From Pseudolysobacter sp964466115 (lineage in GTDB: Bacteria; Pseudomonadota; Gammaproteobacteria; Xanthomonadales; Rhodanobacteraceae), in assembly GCA_964466115.1 (NCBI GenBank), contig CAYXMH010000009.1, positions 1 to 64,000 of the forward strand: DNA of 64,000 bases, read 5' to 3'. The translations under genes were made by a program, and so were the position numbers. Under the pieces are notes generated by a model. The model did not search any database, was not told where the DNA came from, and saw only the letters and a list, made by a program, of their open reading frames with translations. Below, one piece after another: positions 7,770 through 16,643 of the stretch. The stretch's first letter is position 1. Every line of letters begins with the position of its first letter.

Positions 7770-8801
7770 ATGACCTCCCCAACATTTCGCCTGCCCGCGG
7801 AATGGGAGCCGCAGGCGGGCGTGCTATTGGCGTGGCCACATGCTGACACTGACTGGGCACCGCGTCTGGCAGAAGTTGAAACCTGCTATCTGGCGCTGCT
7901 TGCTGCCATTGCGCACTACGAACTGGTGTTGCTGTGTATTCCAAATGAGCGCATTCGTACACGCGTAGAGAATTTTCTTAAATCCGCCGCAGTGAACTTA
8001 GCGCGGGTGCGGTTTATTACGATTGCTTACGACGATACTTGGCTGCGCGATTCTGGTCCGATCACGCTGACCGATGGCAATCAATTTCGCATTAACGACT
8101 ACCGTTTCACCGGCTGGGGCGGTAAATTTGAAGCGCATCAGGACGATCGTTTAATTGAAGGTTTATTTGAACGTGGCCTATTCCGTGCCGAGCATTCCCG
8201 CATCGATTGGGCTTTGGAAGGCGGTGGTATCGAAAGCGACGGCGCCGGTACGGTTTTGACCACATGGCAATGTTTGCATGAGCGCCATCCAGAGCTATCA
8301 CAAGAGCAAATCACAAAAAACCTTAGTGAAACGCTGGGCGCAAACCGGGTGCTTTGGCTACAGCATGGCCATCTTCAAGGCGACGATACCGATGCTCATA
8401 TCGACACACTGGCCCGCTTTGCTCCCGACAACGGCATCGTCTTTCAAGCGTGCGATGATCCGAACGACGCGCATCATGCCGCGTTGGCCTTGATGCAAAC
8501 CGAATTAGAACAGTTGCGCACGCCCGATCTTAAGTCGTATACGCTGCACGCCCTGCCGTGGCCGAAAGCGATTTACGATAATGGCCGGAGGTTGGCGGCT
8601 TCCTATGCGAATTATTTAATCATCAACGACGCAGTGCTGGTCCCATCCTATGATGACCCCGCTGACGCGGCCGCGGTCTCCGTTATTAGGCGCGCTTATC
8701 CCGGGCGCCAAGTAATTACGATTCCGTGCCGGCCGCTGATCTGGCAAAACGGCAGTTTGCATTGCGTTACGATGCAATTACCGCGTGGGGTGTTAGCGTG
8801 A
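7770..8801 (+). CDS. aguA: Agmatine deiminase
   Basis: Hydrolyses agmatine to N-carbamoylputrescine and ammonia in the cytoplasm, a step of putrescine synthesis from arginine. The protein has 343 residues, the usual length. Family motifs are visible: PAEWEPQAGVLLAWPH at the N-terminus, TWLRDSGP in the substrate-binding region, ALEGGGIESDG, the HGHLQGDDTDAHID segment and the catalytic Cys332 in GSLHCVTMQ near the C-terminus. Its TGA stop overlaps the GTG start of aguB by 4 bases, so the two steps of the pathway are translationally coupled. Confidence 0.96.
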   Translation: MTSPTFRLPAEWEPQAGVLLAWPHADTDWAPRLAEVETCYLALLAAIAHYELVLLCIPNERIRTRVENFLKSAAVNLARVRFITIAYDDTWLRDSGPITLTDGNQFRINDYRFTGWGGKFEAHQDDRLIEGLFERGLFRAEHSRIDWALEGGGIESDGAGTVLTTWQCLHERHPELSQEQITKNLSETLGANRVLWLQHGHLQGDDTDAHIDTLARFAPDNGIVFQACDDPNDAHHAALALMQTELEQLRTPDLKSYTLHALPWPKAIYDNGRRLAASYANYLIINDAVLVPSYDDPADAAAVSVIRRAYPGRQVITIPCRPLIWQNGSLHCVTMQLPRGVLA

Positions 8802-9682
8802 GCAGAAAGCTTAAAATTGCCTTGTTGCAAGAAATCGATCACGGCAGCGTTGCAGCTAATCTTGATGCGATCGAAACCGGGTTGCGTAAGGCGGCGGCGC
8901 AGGGCGCTCAATTGGTATTGCTGCAGGAGCTGCATAACGGGGCGTATTTTTGCCAGCACGAATCAACCGCAGAATTTGATCGCGCCGAGCCGATTCCCGG
9001 CCCAACAACTGAGCGTATTGGGAAGTTGGCGGCTGAGCTCTCGTTGGTTATCGTCGCTTCGTTGTTTGAACGCCGCGCCAGCGGGGTTTATCACAACACC
9101 GCTGTCGTGTTCGATCGATCATCCACCATTTGCGGCAAATACCGCAAAATGCACATTCCCGATGATCCCGGATTCATGGAAAAATTTTATTTCACGCCCG
9201 GTGATCTCGGTTTCCAACCGATCGCAACATCGATTGGCAAACTGGGCGTGCTGGTGTGCTGGGATCAATGGTATCCGGAAGCGGCGCGTTTGATGGCTTT
9301 AGCCGGTGCCGAATTGTTGCTTTATCCAACCGCGATTGGCTGGGATCCACAAGATTCCACGGCGGAAAAAGAACGCCAGCTCGATGCCTGGATAACGGTG
9401 CAACGCGGTCATGCCATTGCCAATGGGTTACCGTTACTCGCGTGCAACCGAGTGGGATTTGAAGCCGCGCCGGATAATGGCCGAGGCATCCAATTTTGGG
9501 GTGCAAGCTTTGTCGTGGGCGCACAAGGCGAATGGCTAGCGAAAGCCAATGCCAAGCAAAGCGAATTGCTAATAAGTGAAATCGACATGGAGCGCAGTGA
9601 AGCGGTACGGCGCATCTGGCCGTTCCTGCGCGATCGCCGTATCGATGCATACGGCGATTTGCTCAAACGCTATATCGATTAA
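8798..9682 (+). CDS. aguB: N-carbamoylputrescine amidase
   Basis: Nitrilase-superfamily enzyme of 294 residues that converts N-carbamoylputrescine to putrescine, CO2 and ammonia. The triad is Glu44 (LLQELH), Lys117 (YRKMHIPDD) and Cys154 (VCWDQWYPEAAR); the CWDQWYPE signature is typical of this family. The GTG start at 8798 overlaps the aguA stop (GTGA) and places the conserved first strand at the expected position; an upstream in-frame GTG lies well inside aguA and is less likely. With aguA it gives a complete agmatine-to-putrescine route. Confidence 0.95.
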   Translation: MSRKLKIALLQEIDHGSVAANLDAIETGLRKAAAQGAQLVLLQELHNGAYFCQHESTAEFDRAEPIPGPTTERIGKLAAELSLVIVASLFERRASGVYHNTAVVFDRSSTICGKYRKMHIPDDPGFMEKFYFTPGDLGFQPIATSIGKLGVLVCWDQWYPEAARLMALAGAELLLYPTAIGWDPQDSTAEKERQLDAWITVQRGHAIANGLPLLACNRVGFEAAPDNGRGIQFWGASFVVGAQGEWLAKANAKQSELLISEIDMERSEAVRRIWPFLRDRRIDAYGDLLKRYID

Positions 9683-9710
9683 ATCCAACTTCGCTACCCT
9701 ACCCGTCTTC

Positions 9711-10946
9711 ATGACCAACTTGCCATCTCCCGTATTAACCGACGAGCTCGCGGCCCAATCGCTTGCCGATCAACCCATCAAACGCGTTATTCGCGATCAG
9801 GTGGAGTACGTCTTGCTTGGAACCGCACACGTATCTCGCGCGAGCGTCGCGGCGGTAAGGGAGCTGTTGCATACCGAAACCTTCGACGCCGTGGCGATTG
9901 AGCTTTGCGAAAGCCGCTACAAAACCATGCGCAATCCCGACTCGCTCTACCAACTCGATCTGTTTCAAGTTATCCGCGGTGGGAAAGCCGGCTTGGTTGC
10001 CGCCAATTTGGCGTTGGCGTCATTTCAACGCCGCTTAGCCGAACAATTCGGTGTTGAACCTGGCGCAGAAATGAAAACCGCAATGGAAATTGGCGAGTCC
10101 AAACAAATTCTCGTATGGCGTATCGATCGTGAAATCAGCCTCACGCTTAAACGTGCTTATCGTGCTGTCGGCTTTTGGGATCGGCTTGGCATTGTTGGTG
10201 GCTTAATTACCAGCTTGTTCAGCTCAGAACAAGTCAGTGAAGATGACGTTGAAAAATTAAAGCATGGGGATGTGCTATCGAGCATGTTCGATGAGTTTGC
10301 ACAGCAATCCGAGCCTCTGTATCGCAGCGTCATTGCTGAGCGCGATTCCTTTATGACGGCCCGATTACGCCAAGAATCTGCAAATCAACCGGTGCAGCGT
10401 GTGCTGGTTGTCATTGGCGCCGGTCACCTGGCGGGTATTGAGCGTGAGCTGCAACAGCAACACGCAGAACCGGCCACGGAGCTTGCCCTTCTTAATGAAG
10501 CCCCCGCAGCAGCACGCTGGCCGAAATGGATAGGCATCGGAGTTTTACTAATCATCGCAGCCGCGATCGGCATCGCTTATAGCCGTGGGGCGCAACTCGG
10601 TGCGGTGGCATTGCAAAACTGGATACTTTTCACCAGCACCGGCGCCGCGATGGGCGCTTTAGTTGGCGGCGGGCATCCATTCAGTATATTGGCTGCAGCT
10701 ATCGCCGGCCCGCTAAAACCGTTCCGATTGTTTATTCCCGCCGGAGCGATCTCTGCCGGTGTTGAGATGTGGTGGTACCGGCCGCGCGTCGCCGATTTTG
10801 AAACCCTGCGCCAAGATGTGGCGCATTGGACCGGATGGTGGAAGAATCGCGTAACGCGCACGTTGCTGGTGTTCTTGTTTACCAATTTCGGCGTGATAAT
10901 TGGCGAATATCTGGCAGGAATTCGCATTATTAAAAGTTTGCTTTAG
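9711..10946 (+). CDS. TraB-family membrane protein
   Basis: A 411-residue protein of the TraB/PrgY family. The N-terminal domain has the family motif GTAHVSRASV followed by AIELCESRY, with the second conserved GAGHLAGIERE near residue 240. The C-terminal part (about residues 265-411) has several hydrophobic helices, including a WIGIGVLLIIAAAIGIAYS segment, so the protein is anchored in the inner membrane. In enterococci a relative shuts down pheromone signalling; the bacterial chromosomal members have no established role. It lies 28 bases after aguB and 10 bases before the DUF349 gene, so the four genes could be one transcript. Confidence 0.85.
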   Translation: MTNLPSPVLTDELAAQSLADQPIKRVIRDQVEYVLLGTAHVSRASVAAVRELLHTETFDAVAIELCESRYKTMRNPDSLYQLDLFQVIRGGKAGLVAANLALASFQRRLAEQFGVEPGAEMKTAMEIGESKQILVWRIDREISLTLKRAYRAVGFWDRLGIVGGLITSLFSSEQVSEDDVEKLKHGDVLSSMFDEFAQQSEPLYRSVIAERDSFMTARLRQESANQPVQRVLVVIGAGHLAGIERELQQQHAEPATELALLNEAPAAARWPKWIGIGVLLIIAAAIGIAYSRGAQLGAVALQNWILFTSTGAAMGALVGGGHPFSILAAAIAGPLKPFRLFIPAGAISAGVEMWWYRPRVADFETLRQDVAHWTGWWKNRVTRTLLVFLFTNFGVIIGEYLAGIRIIKSLL

Positions 10947-10956
10947 GCCATTCACA

Positions 10957-13506
10957 ATGAAGCTCGCTCAATTTCTATTCAAGCCAAAATGGCAAAATAA
11001 AAGCCCGGCGGTGCGCCGGCAAGCCGTTGTTTCCGACACTTCCGCCACATTGCAGGGAGAGTTGGCGACATTGATGCGCCAGGATAACGATTCCGGCGTG
11101 CGCCTAGCGGCGTTACAACGCTTGAATGATTTCGAGCTGTATCGTGAACGCTCCACCGGAGATGCCGACGGGGAAGTTCGTCGCATCGCGCGTGAACGCT
11201 ACCTTCATCTGTTCGCTACCCTGCCCGCTCCGATCGAGGCGCGAGTGCGCCAATTGAATACCTTGGAGACCGCCGAACTTGAGCGTATCGCCCAAACGGC
11301 CGTAGTGGACGCGTTACGCGGCGCCGCATTGGAGCGAGTGACACGATTGAGCGTGCTAGCGGATCGGGTGGTGAACGATATGGCAGCTCATTTGCGCCAA
11401 GCTGCCCTCGAGCGTATTGACGATCCCGCAACACTGATGCGTTTGGTCGAAAAAACACGCAAGACCGATAAAGTCGTGCATCGCCTGGCACGCGAGCGAT
11501 TGGAGGCCATCCAAATCAAAGCCGGGGATAGCGCCGTTATTGCCCATCGCGCCCGTAAATTGTGCGAACGATTGGAACAACAGCTGCGCATCGCTGGTTC
11601 CGAATCCGCTTCCGAACTCGAGCAGATTACGTCCTCGTGGCGTGCGCTAGGGCCGGCTATACCACCGGACATTCGCAATCGTTATGAGGGGGCTCTTCGT
11701 ATATTGAGCACCCCGGCCAGACCATCGCCAGCCGTTGTGGAACCGATTAGTCAAACGCAGGAAGAAATCCCTGCGCCACACCCAGGCGCGAATATCGAAT
11801 CCGTTGAAACCGTTGCAATCAACCGCACCGAAGCGCTCGCGGCACAGGCCCGGTTTGATGCCGCTTTGGCAACGGCTCAGGCGCAAAGTCAGCGCGATCG
11901 TGAGCAAACCCAAGCACTGCAAACCGCGGTCAGCGAGTTACTCAGGAAGTTCGATAGCGCATTGGAACGCGGTGATGTCTCGCACGCTCGCCAAATGCTC
12001 GGCACGATTGAGGAGCTGAAATCGGCTCTTGGAAGAAAACTCTCCGCCGACGCCAAGAAACATTTGGAACAAAGCACCATTCGCTACGAGGAACTGGCAC
12101 GCTGGCAACATTGGTCAAACAATCAGCGCCGCCGACAGCTTTGCGATGACATCGAAGCAATGATCGGCAGCGGTTTGCATCCCGATGCTTTGGCCCTAAA
12201 AATTCGCGAAGCGCGCGATGAATGGCAGCAGCTGGATGTAGCGGAAGGTATCGCGCCCGATGCGGCTCAATCCATGGGTTTGGGACGGCGCTTCCGGCAT
12301 GTGTGTTACCAGGCGTTAAAACCAGCGCGACCCTATTTCGAAAAGCGCGGTGAACTGCGCAAATCGCATACGCAGGTGATCGAAGCGCTACTCGAGCGTT
12401 GCGCGCAACTGCCCGTTGTCGATTCCCCCCTCGCAGCCATGAGTCACCATGAGCTGAAACAGTGCATCGCACTTAAGCGCGAACTCAGCAAAGCATTGCG
12501 CGACATGGATCGGGTTGATCCGCGCTCGCGCACGTTGCTGACAAAACGCACAAAAGACGCACTGGCCATTATTAATCCCCGCATTGAAGCACATGAGCAA
12601 ACTGTCGAAAAAGCCAAACAACGACTGATCGCCAAAGCTCAAGAATTGGCTGGCTCCGAAACAAGCGAAGCGGCGCGCCAAGTGCGCGATTTGCAGAAAA
12701 ATTGGCAAGCCACCGGTCATGGCAATCCACGCATCGATCGGCAACAGTGGCAGGTGTTCCACACGGCGTGCGATGCGGTCTTTGGCAAAATGGATGCGGC
12801 CCGGGTAAAACGCGCCGAAGAGAGTGCCGCACAACACGCGCAAGCGACGGCGTTACTGGTTGAGTTTGAGTCTTTAATCCACGCGCTGGGTGAAAAAGAC
12901 CCTGCCGCGTTGGCGCGGCAACGCGAAATCGATCGTCGCTGGCAAGAAATTGCCAGTGGCGATGTCTCATTGCAGAAGAAGTATCGCACACTGGTAACCA
13001 CCGTTGAGATGAAACGGCAGGAGCACCAAAGCAAATTGAAGCGCGCGCGTTTTACCAATGCCAATGATGCCTATCACTTGGTTCGACAGTACGAAGACAG
13101 ACATCTTTCGCAGGAAGATGCGTTTAGCCGCTGGAGCACTTTAGCGCCCTTGGCCCCTGAATTTGCCAGCGTATTACGCAGCCGTTTTGAGCAGGTTCAT
13201 GCTCCGCGCGATCCCCACACAAACACGATCGATGGCGAGGAAACCGCTCGACAAATCTTGGTTCAATTGGAATACCTTGCTGGCATAGAGTCACCCCCAT
13301 CGGAGCAACAACGCCGCATGGACTATCAAGTTTCCCGGCTTTCCGCGCGTCTGCGCGGCGACGCATCAACCAATGGCATTGAACAAGAGCTCGCGTTGTT
13401 GATGTCGACCTGGTTTGGATTACCGCCCCTGCCCATGGAATCAAGCGCGGCGCTTGAAGCTCGTTACGATCGAGCTTACAGCGTGGCTTTGGCGCAATTG
13501 CCCTAA
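10957..13506 (+). CDS. DUF349-repeat protein
   Basis: A large (849-residue), charged, mostly helical cytoplasmic protein with DUF349 helical repeats, recognised from segments such as WQQLDVAEGIAPDAAQSMG, WQATGHGNPRIDRQQWQVF and the repeated W-(x)-A/R-x-G-P pattern. There is no signal peptide or transmembrane segment. The N-terminal 150 residues look like short helical HEAT-like repeats (VRLAALQRLND, VVDALRGAALERV, HLRQAALERIDDPATLM). Its molecular function is unknown. I start it at the ATG at 10957, 10 bases after the TraB-like gene; an earlier in-frame codon lies inside that gene. A strong hairpin follows its stop. Confidence 0.82.
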   Translation: MKLAQFLFKPKWQNKSPAVRRQAVVSDTSATLQGELATLMRQDNDSGVRLAALQRLNDFELYRERSTGDADGEVRRIARERYLHLFATLPAPIEARVRQLNTLETAELERIAQTAVVDALRGAALERVTRLSVLADRVVNDMAAHLRQAALERIDDPATLMRLVEKTRKTDKVVHRLARERLEAIQIKAGDSAVIAHRARKLCERLEQQLRIAGSESASELEQITSSWRALGPAIPPDIRNRYEGALRILSTPARPSPAVVEPISQTQEEIPAPHPGANIESVETVAINRTEALAAQARFDAALATAQAQSQRDREQTQALQTAVSELLRKFDSALERGDVSHARQMLGTIEELKSALGRKLSADAKKHLEQSTIRYEELARWQHWSNNQRRRQLCDDIEAMIGSGLHPDALALKIREARDEWQQLDVAEGIAPDAAQSMGLGRRFRHVCYQALKPARPYFEKRGELRKSHTQVIEALLERCAQLPVVDSPLAAMSHHELKQCIALKRELSKALRDMDRVDPRSRTLLTKRTKDALAIINPRIEAHEQTVEKAKQRLIAKAQELAGSETSEAARQVRDLQKNWQATGHGNPRIDRQQWQVFHTACDAVFGKMDAARVKRAEESAAQHAQATALLVEFESLIHALGEKDPAALARQREIDRRWQEIASGDVSLQKKYRTLVTTVEMKRQEHQSKLKRARFTNANDAYHLVRQYEDRHLSQEDAFSRWSTLAPLAPEFASVLRSRFEQVHAPRDPHTNTIDGEETARQILVQLEYLAGIESPPSEQQRRMDYQVSRLSARLRGDASTNGIEQELALLMSTWFGLPPLPMESSAALEARYDRAYSVALAQLP

Positions 13507-13518
13507 AATCTTGCAGAA

Positions 13519-13539
13519 ACCCCCTACAGTAAAGGGGGT
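13519..13539 (+). terminator. Hairpin between convergent genes
   Basis: ACCCCCT (13519-13525) and AGGGGGT (13533-13539) form a perfect 7-bp G/C-rich stem with a 7-base loop. It sits 12 bases after the DUF349 gene and 29 bases beyond the end of the convergent RND permease gene. There is no long T-run on either side, so it may be a weak bidirectional terminator. Confidence 0.5.
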
Positions 13540-13568
13540 GGCTTCAGCTGCGCGAAGTACGACGTTTG

Positions 13569-16500
13569 TCATTCAACCGAAACTCTCAAAGGACGCACCC
13601 TACCCTCTCGCGCATCGCGCAATACATTGCGCACCCACATGCGCATGTCGTCCAAACCCGAATACACCATCGGCAGCACCACTAAGGTAACCAGGGTGGA
13701 AAACACCAGCCCCCCGGCGATTGCGCGCGCCATCGGATAATACGGCGGCCCGTCACCGCCGATCTGAATCGAGCTTACGCACAACGGCACCATGCCGAGA
13801 ATGGCCGTTCCCATGGTCATTAAGATCGGTCGTAGGCGATCGCGAGAACCTTGCACCAAAGCATCGAATCGAGCTAAACCTTCATGGCGCAATTGATTGA
13901 TGTGCACAATCATCACAATTCCGTTGTTTACCACCACGCCCATCAAGATCAGAACGCCGATCCACGCCATGATCGAGAACGTGGTTCCAGTAAGCCAAAA
14001 CAGCCAAAACACGCCAAAAATCGAAAACAGGAAGGTGGTCATGATCGCGGCCGGAAAAATCAACGATTCGAACATCGACGCCATTACCACATACACCATC
14101 ACCAGGGCGATCAGCATATTGAACGCCATCTGCTGCCCCGCTTCGTCGGACTCGTTGAAACCATTGCCGAACGACCAGCGATAACCGGCAGGCAATGTGA
14201 CCGATTTCATCGCTGCCTCGATTCCCGCCTGCGCATCCTTCAGAGTCGTGCCTTCGACTAGATTCGCCTGCACGGCAAGCGCCGTTTGTCGATTATCCCG
14301 CTGCACCGTCGCGGGCGCCGTCTGCATGCTTACGTTCACCATCGACAGCAGCGGAATCATCGTTCCATCTGGGCGGCGCAGTTTGTAATCTTTTATATCA
14401 TCCACGCTTTGCGTATCGGAATTCTGAAACCGCAGCCATACCGGAATCTGGGTATCACCGCCGTGAAACTCCTTAAGCGGAGCACCGCGCAGTGCGATCG
14501 AAACGTATTGCGCAACGGAACTCGCGCTAAAACCGTAGCTTTGCGCGCGCTCACGGTCGACATGAATCGCAATTTCGCGATCTCCGTTGGTTTCGGTGGT
14601 GCGCACGTCGCGCAACCCATGCACGTTGCTTAAGATCGGGATTACCGATTTCGCCAGCTCATGCAAATCCTCCATCGAATCGCCGATCAACGAGATTTGC
14701 ACGCCTTCATTGCCGCCACCTCGGCGTTGTTGATCGAAACCAACCGAGCCGATCGGAATTTTCGGCAAATTTTTACGAATCTCCTCCATGATTTCGTTGG
14801 CGGGACGTTTCGCTTCCTTGCCTTCATTGAGCAAAAGCCGCGTAAAAGTGCCGCCGCGTTCGTCAAAATAGCTGTAAACCGAGCGGATTTCATACTCCTG
14901 TTTATGCTCGGTTAAAAAATGCTCCACAATGCCAATCGATTTTTCGAGCTCTTTAAGCCGATAAATACCGCTTAGGTTGTATTGAAGATCAAGACGCCGC
15001 GTTTCACCTGACGGAAACATATCCATTTTCGTACCAAACACCGGCACGAAACTGAATGCCAACAAGCCCATTGTGGCGAAAAAAGTTTTCCACCGATGCC
15101 TAAGCGTCCAGCCAATCATACGAGCATAGCCGCGCTGCAGTTTCGCAATGGCATTTTCACGACCGATAAATTTAGGCGGCGGCAGTTTCGCCGATAGCAT
15201 CGGAATTAAACTCACCGCCACCAGCCAAGAGGCAAGATGCGCAATCGCCATCGCAACCGCCACCTGCGTCAGGAAAATGCTGATTTGATTCTTCGCGCCG
15301 AAAATGTTCGGCAGGAATACGACGATGCTGGTGAACGTCCCCGCCGTAATCGCAATGCCGACCACTCGCGTTCCCTCAACCGCACTGTACCAAGGCCGAT
15401 CGGGGTATTTTTCGCGGTATTGATAGATGCTCTCAACCACCACCACGGCGTTATCGACCAACATGCCCACCGCCAACAGCAGCCCCATCATCGATAGCAC
15501 ATTCAGCGTAATGCCGAAGAAATACATGCAGCCAAGGGTAATAACGAAGCAGATGGGAATCGCCAGCGACACCATCAACGTGGAAGCCCAATCGCGCAAA
15601 AAGTAGAACAGCACCAAGATCGACAACAGCGTGCCAATTAACCCGGCGCTGCCTAATTCGCTAAGAGAATCGGTCACGCCTTTTGCTTGGTTCTCGAGAA
15701 AAAATAACTGAATGCCGGCCATTTCAGGCTCGGTGGAAATGCGGTCGATTTCCTGAAGTACCACGCGCCCCACATCCACCAAATTCGCATTGCGCTCCTT
15801 AAAAACATCCACCGCAATCGCGGGACGCAGGTCCAGGTGACGTTCGTAATCGAGCCTTGCCGGCTTTAACGTCACCGATGCCACGTCACCGAGCTTTAAG
15901 CCTTGATTGTTGATCGGTAAATCGCGGATTTCATCGATGCTCTTCCACTCACCCATCGGTTGAACGCGATAACGCAGTTTGTCGTCGTGGATTTGTCCGG
16001 CGGACGAGGAAAAATTCGCTTGCGACAAACGCTGGAATAATTCATTTAGGGCAACGCCCGTCGCTGCGAGGCGATCCGAGGACAATTCGATCTGCACTTC
16101 CGGAGGCGCCACACCTTGGATTTGCACCCGCGCCACGCCCGGCAACCGCTCCAACGGCCGTTTGAGTTTGCGGTCCAGCAATGTGTACGAATTGGTTAAG
16201 TCCCGGTTGCTGGAAATGCGAAGCCCCAAAACCGGCTGATCGGAGGTGGCGAATTTGAGCACTTGGTAGCGCTGCAGGTCACTCGGTAATTCGGCGCGGA
16301 TGGCATCAATTTTTTCGCGTGCCTCAACCGCCTTCACCGAAACGTCCTGCCCCCATTTGAATTGCATGAAAATTTGCAGGCCATCGGCGCGCGATGTGGA
16401 GTTCATGCGCTGGATGCCGGACAAAGTTGATAGTGCCTCTTCGATCGGGCGCGCCAAAACGCGTTCGATTTCCGCCGGTGTGGAGCCCGGATAAGGCACA

Positions 16501-16643
16501 TCCACCAGCATAAAAGGCACTTGCAAGTCGGGGAAAAACTCCAGCGGCAAACGAAACGCAGCTATAAGCCCGATCACCGTCAACGAAATGAAAACCATGA
16601 TCGTGCTGACGGGGCGTTGCAAACTGAGCTCGGCAAGAGTCAT
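13569..16643 (-). CDS. RND efflux permease, subunit with altered proton relay
   Basis: Inner-membrane RND transporter of the HAE-1 type, 1024 residues, with the expected topology: TM1 at the N-terminus, a large periplasmic loop, TM2-6, a second loop, and TM7-12. The proton-relay residues differ from the AcrB pattern: TM4 reads GMLVDNAVVVV (Asp397, Asn398 instead of Asp-Asp), and the TM10 lysine position is Asn906 (GVVVNNGIVM). It overlaps the preceding permease gene by 4 bases (ATGA) and forms one operon with it and the adaptor. Two unlike permeases with one adaptor recall MdtBC-type heteromeric pumps. No outer-membrane channel gene is present. Drug or compound specificity is unknown. Confidence 0.92.
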   Translation of the reverse strand: MTLAELSLQRPVSTIMVFISLTVIGLIAAFRLPLEFFPDLQVPFMLVDVPYPGSTPAEIERVLARPIEEALSTLSGIQRMNSTSRADGLQIFMQFKWGQDVSVKAVEAREKIDAIRAELPSDLQRYQVLKFATSDQPVLGLRISSNRDLTNSYTLLDRKLKRPLERLPGVARVQIQGVAPPEVQIELSSDRLAATGVALNELFQRLSQANFSSSAGQIHDDKLRYRVQPMGEWKSIDEIRDLPINNQGLKLGDVASVTLKPARLDYERHLDLRPAIAVDVFKERNANLVDVGRVVLQEIDRISTEPEMAGIQLFFLENQAKGVTDSLSELGSAGLIGTLLSILVLFYFLRDWASTLMVSLAIPICFVITLGCMYFFGITLNVLSMMGLLLAVGMLVDNAVVVVESIYQYREKYPDRPWYSAVEGTRVVGIAITAGTFTSIVVFLPNIFGAKNQISIFLTQVAVAMAIAHLASWLVAVSLIPMLSAKLPPPKFIGRENAIAKLQRGYARMIGWTLRHRWKTFFATMGLLAFSFVPVFGTKMDMFPSGETRRLDLQYNLSGIYRLKELEKSIGIVEHFLTEHKQEYEIRSVYSYFDERGGTFTRLLLNEGKEAKRPANEIMEEIRKNLPKIPIGSVGFDQQRRGGGNEGVQISLIGDSMEDLHELAKSVIPILSNVHGLRDVRTTETNGDREIAIHVDRERAQSYGFSASSVAQYVSIALRGAPLKEFHGGDTQIPVWLRFQNSDTQSVDDIKDYKLRRPDGTMIPLLSMVNVSMQTAPATVQRDNRQTALAVQANLVEGTTLKDAQAGIEAAMKSVTLPAGYRWSFGNGFNESDEAGQQMAFNMLIALVMVYVVMASMFESLIFPAAIMTTFLFSIFGVFWLFWLTGTTFSIMAWIGVLILMGVVVNNGIVMIVHINQLRHEGLARFDALVQGSRDRLRPILMTMGTAILGMVPLCVSSIQIGGDGPPYYPMARAIAGGLVFSTLVTLVVLPMVYSGLDDMRMWVRNVLRDAREGRVRPLRVSVE

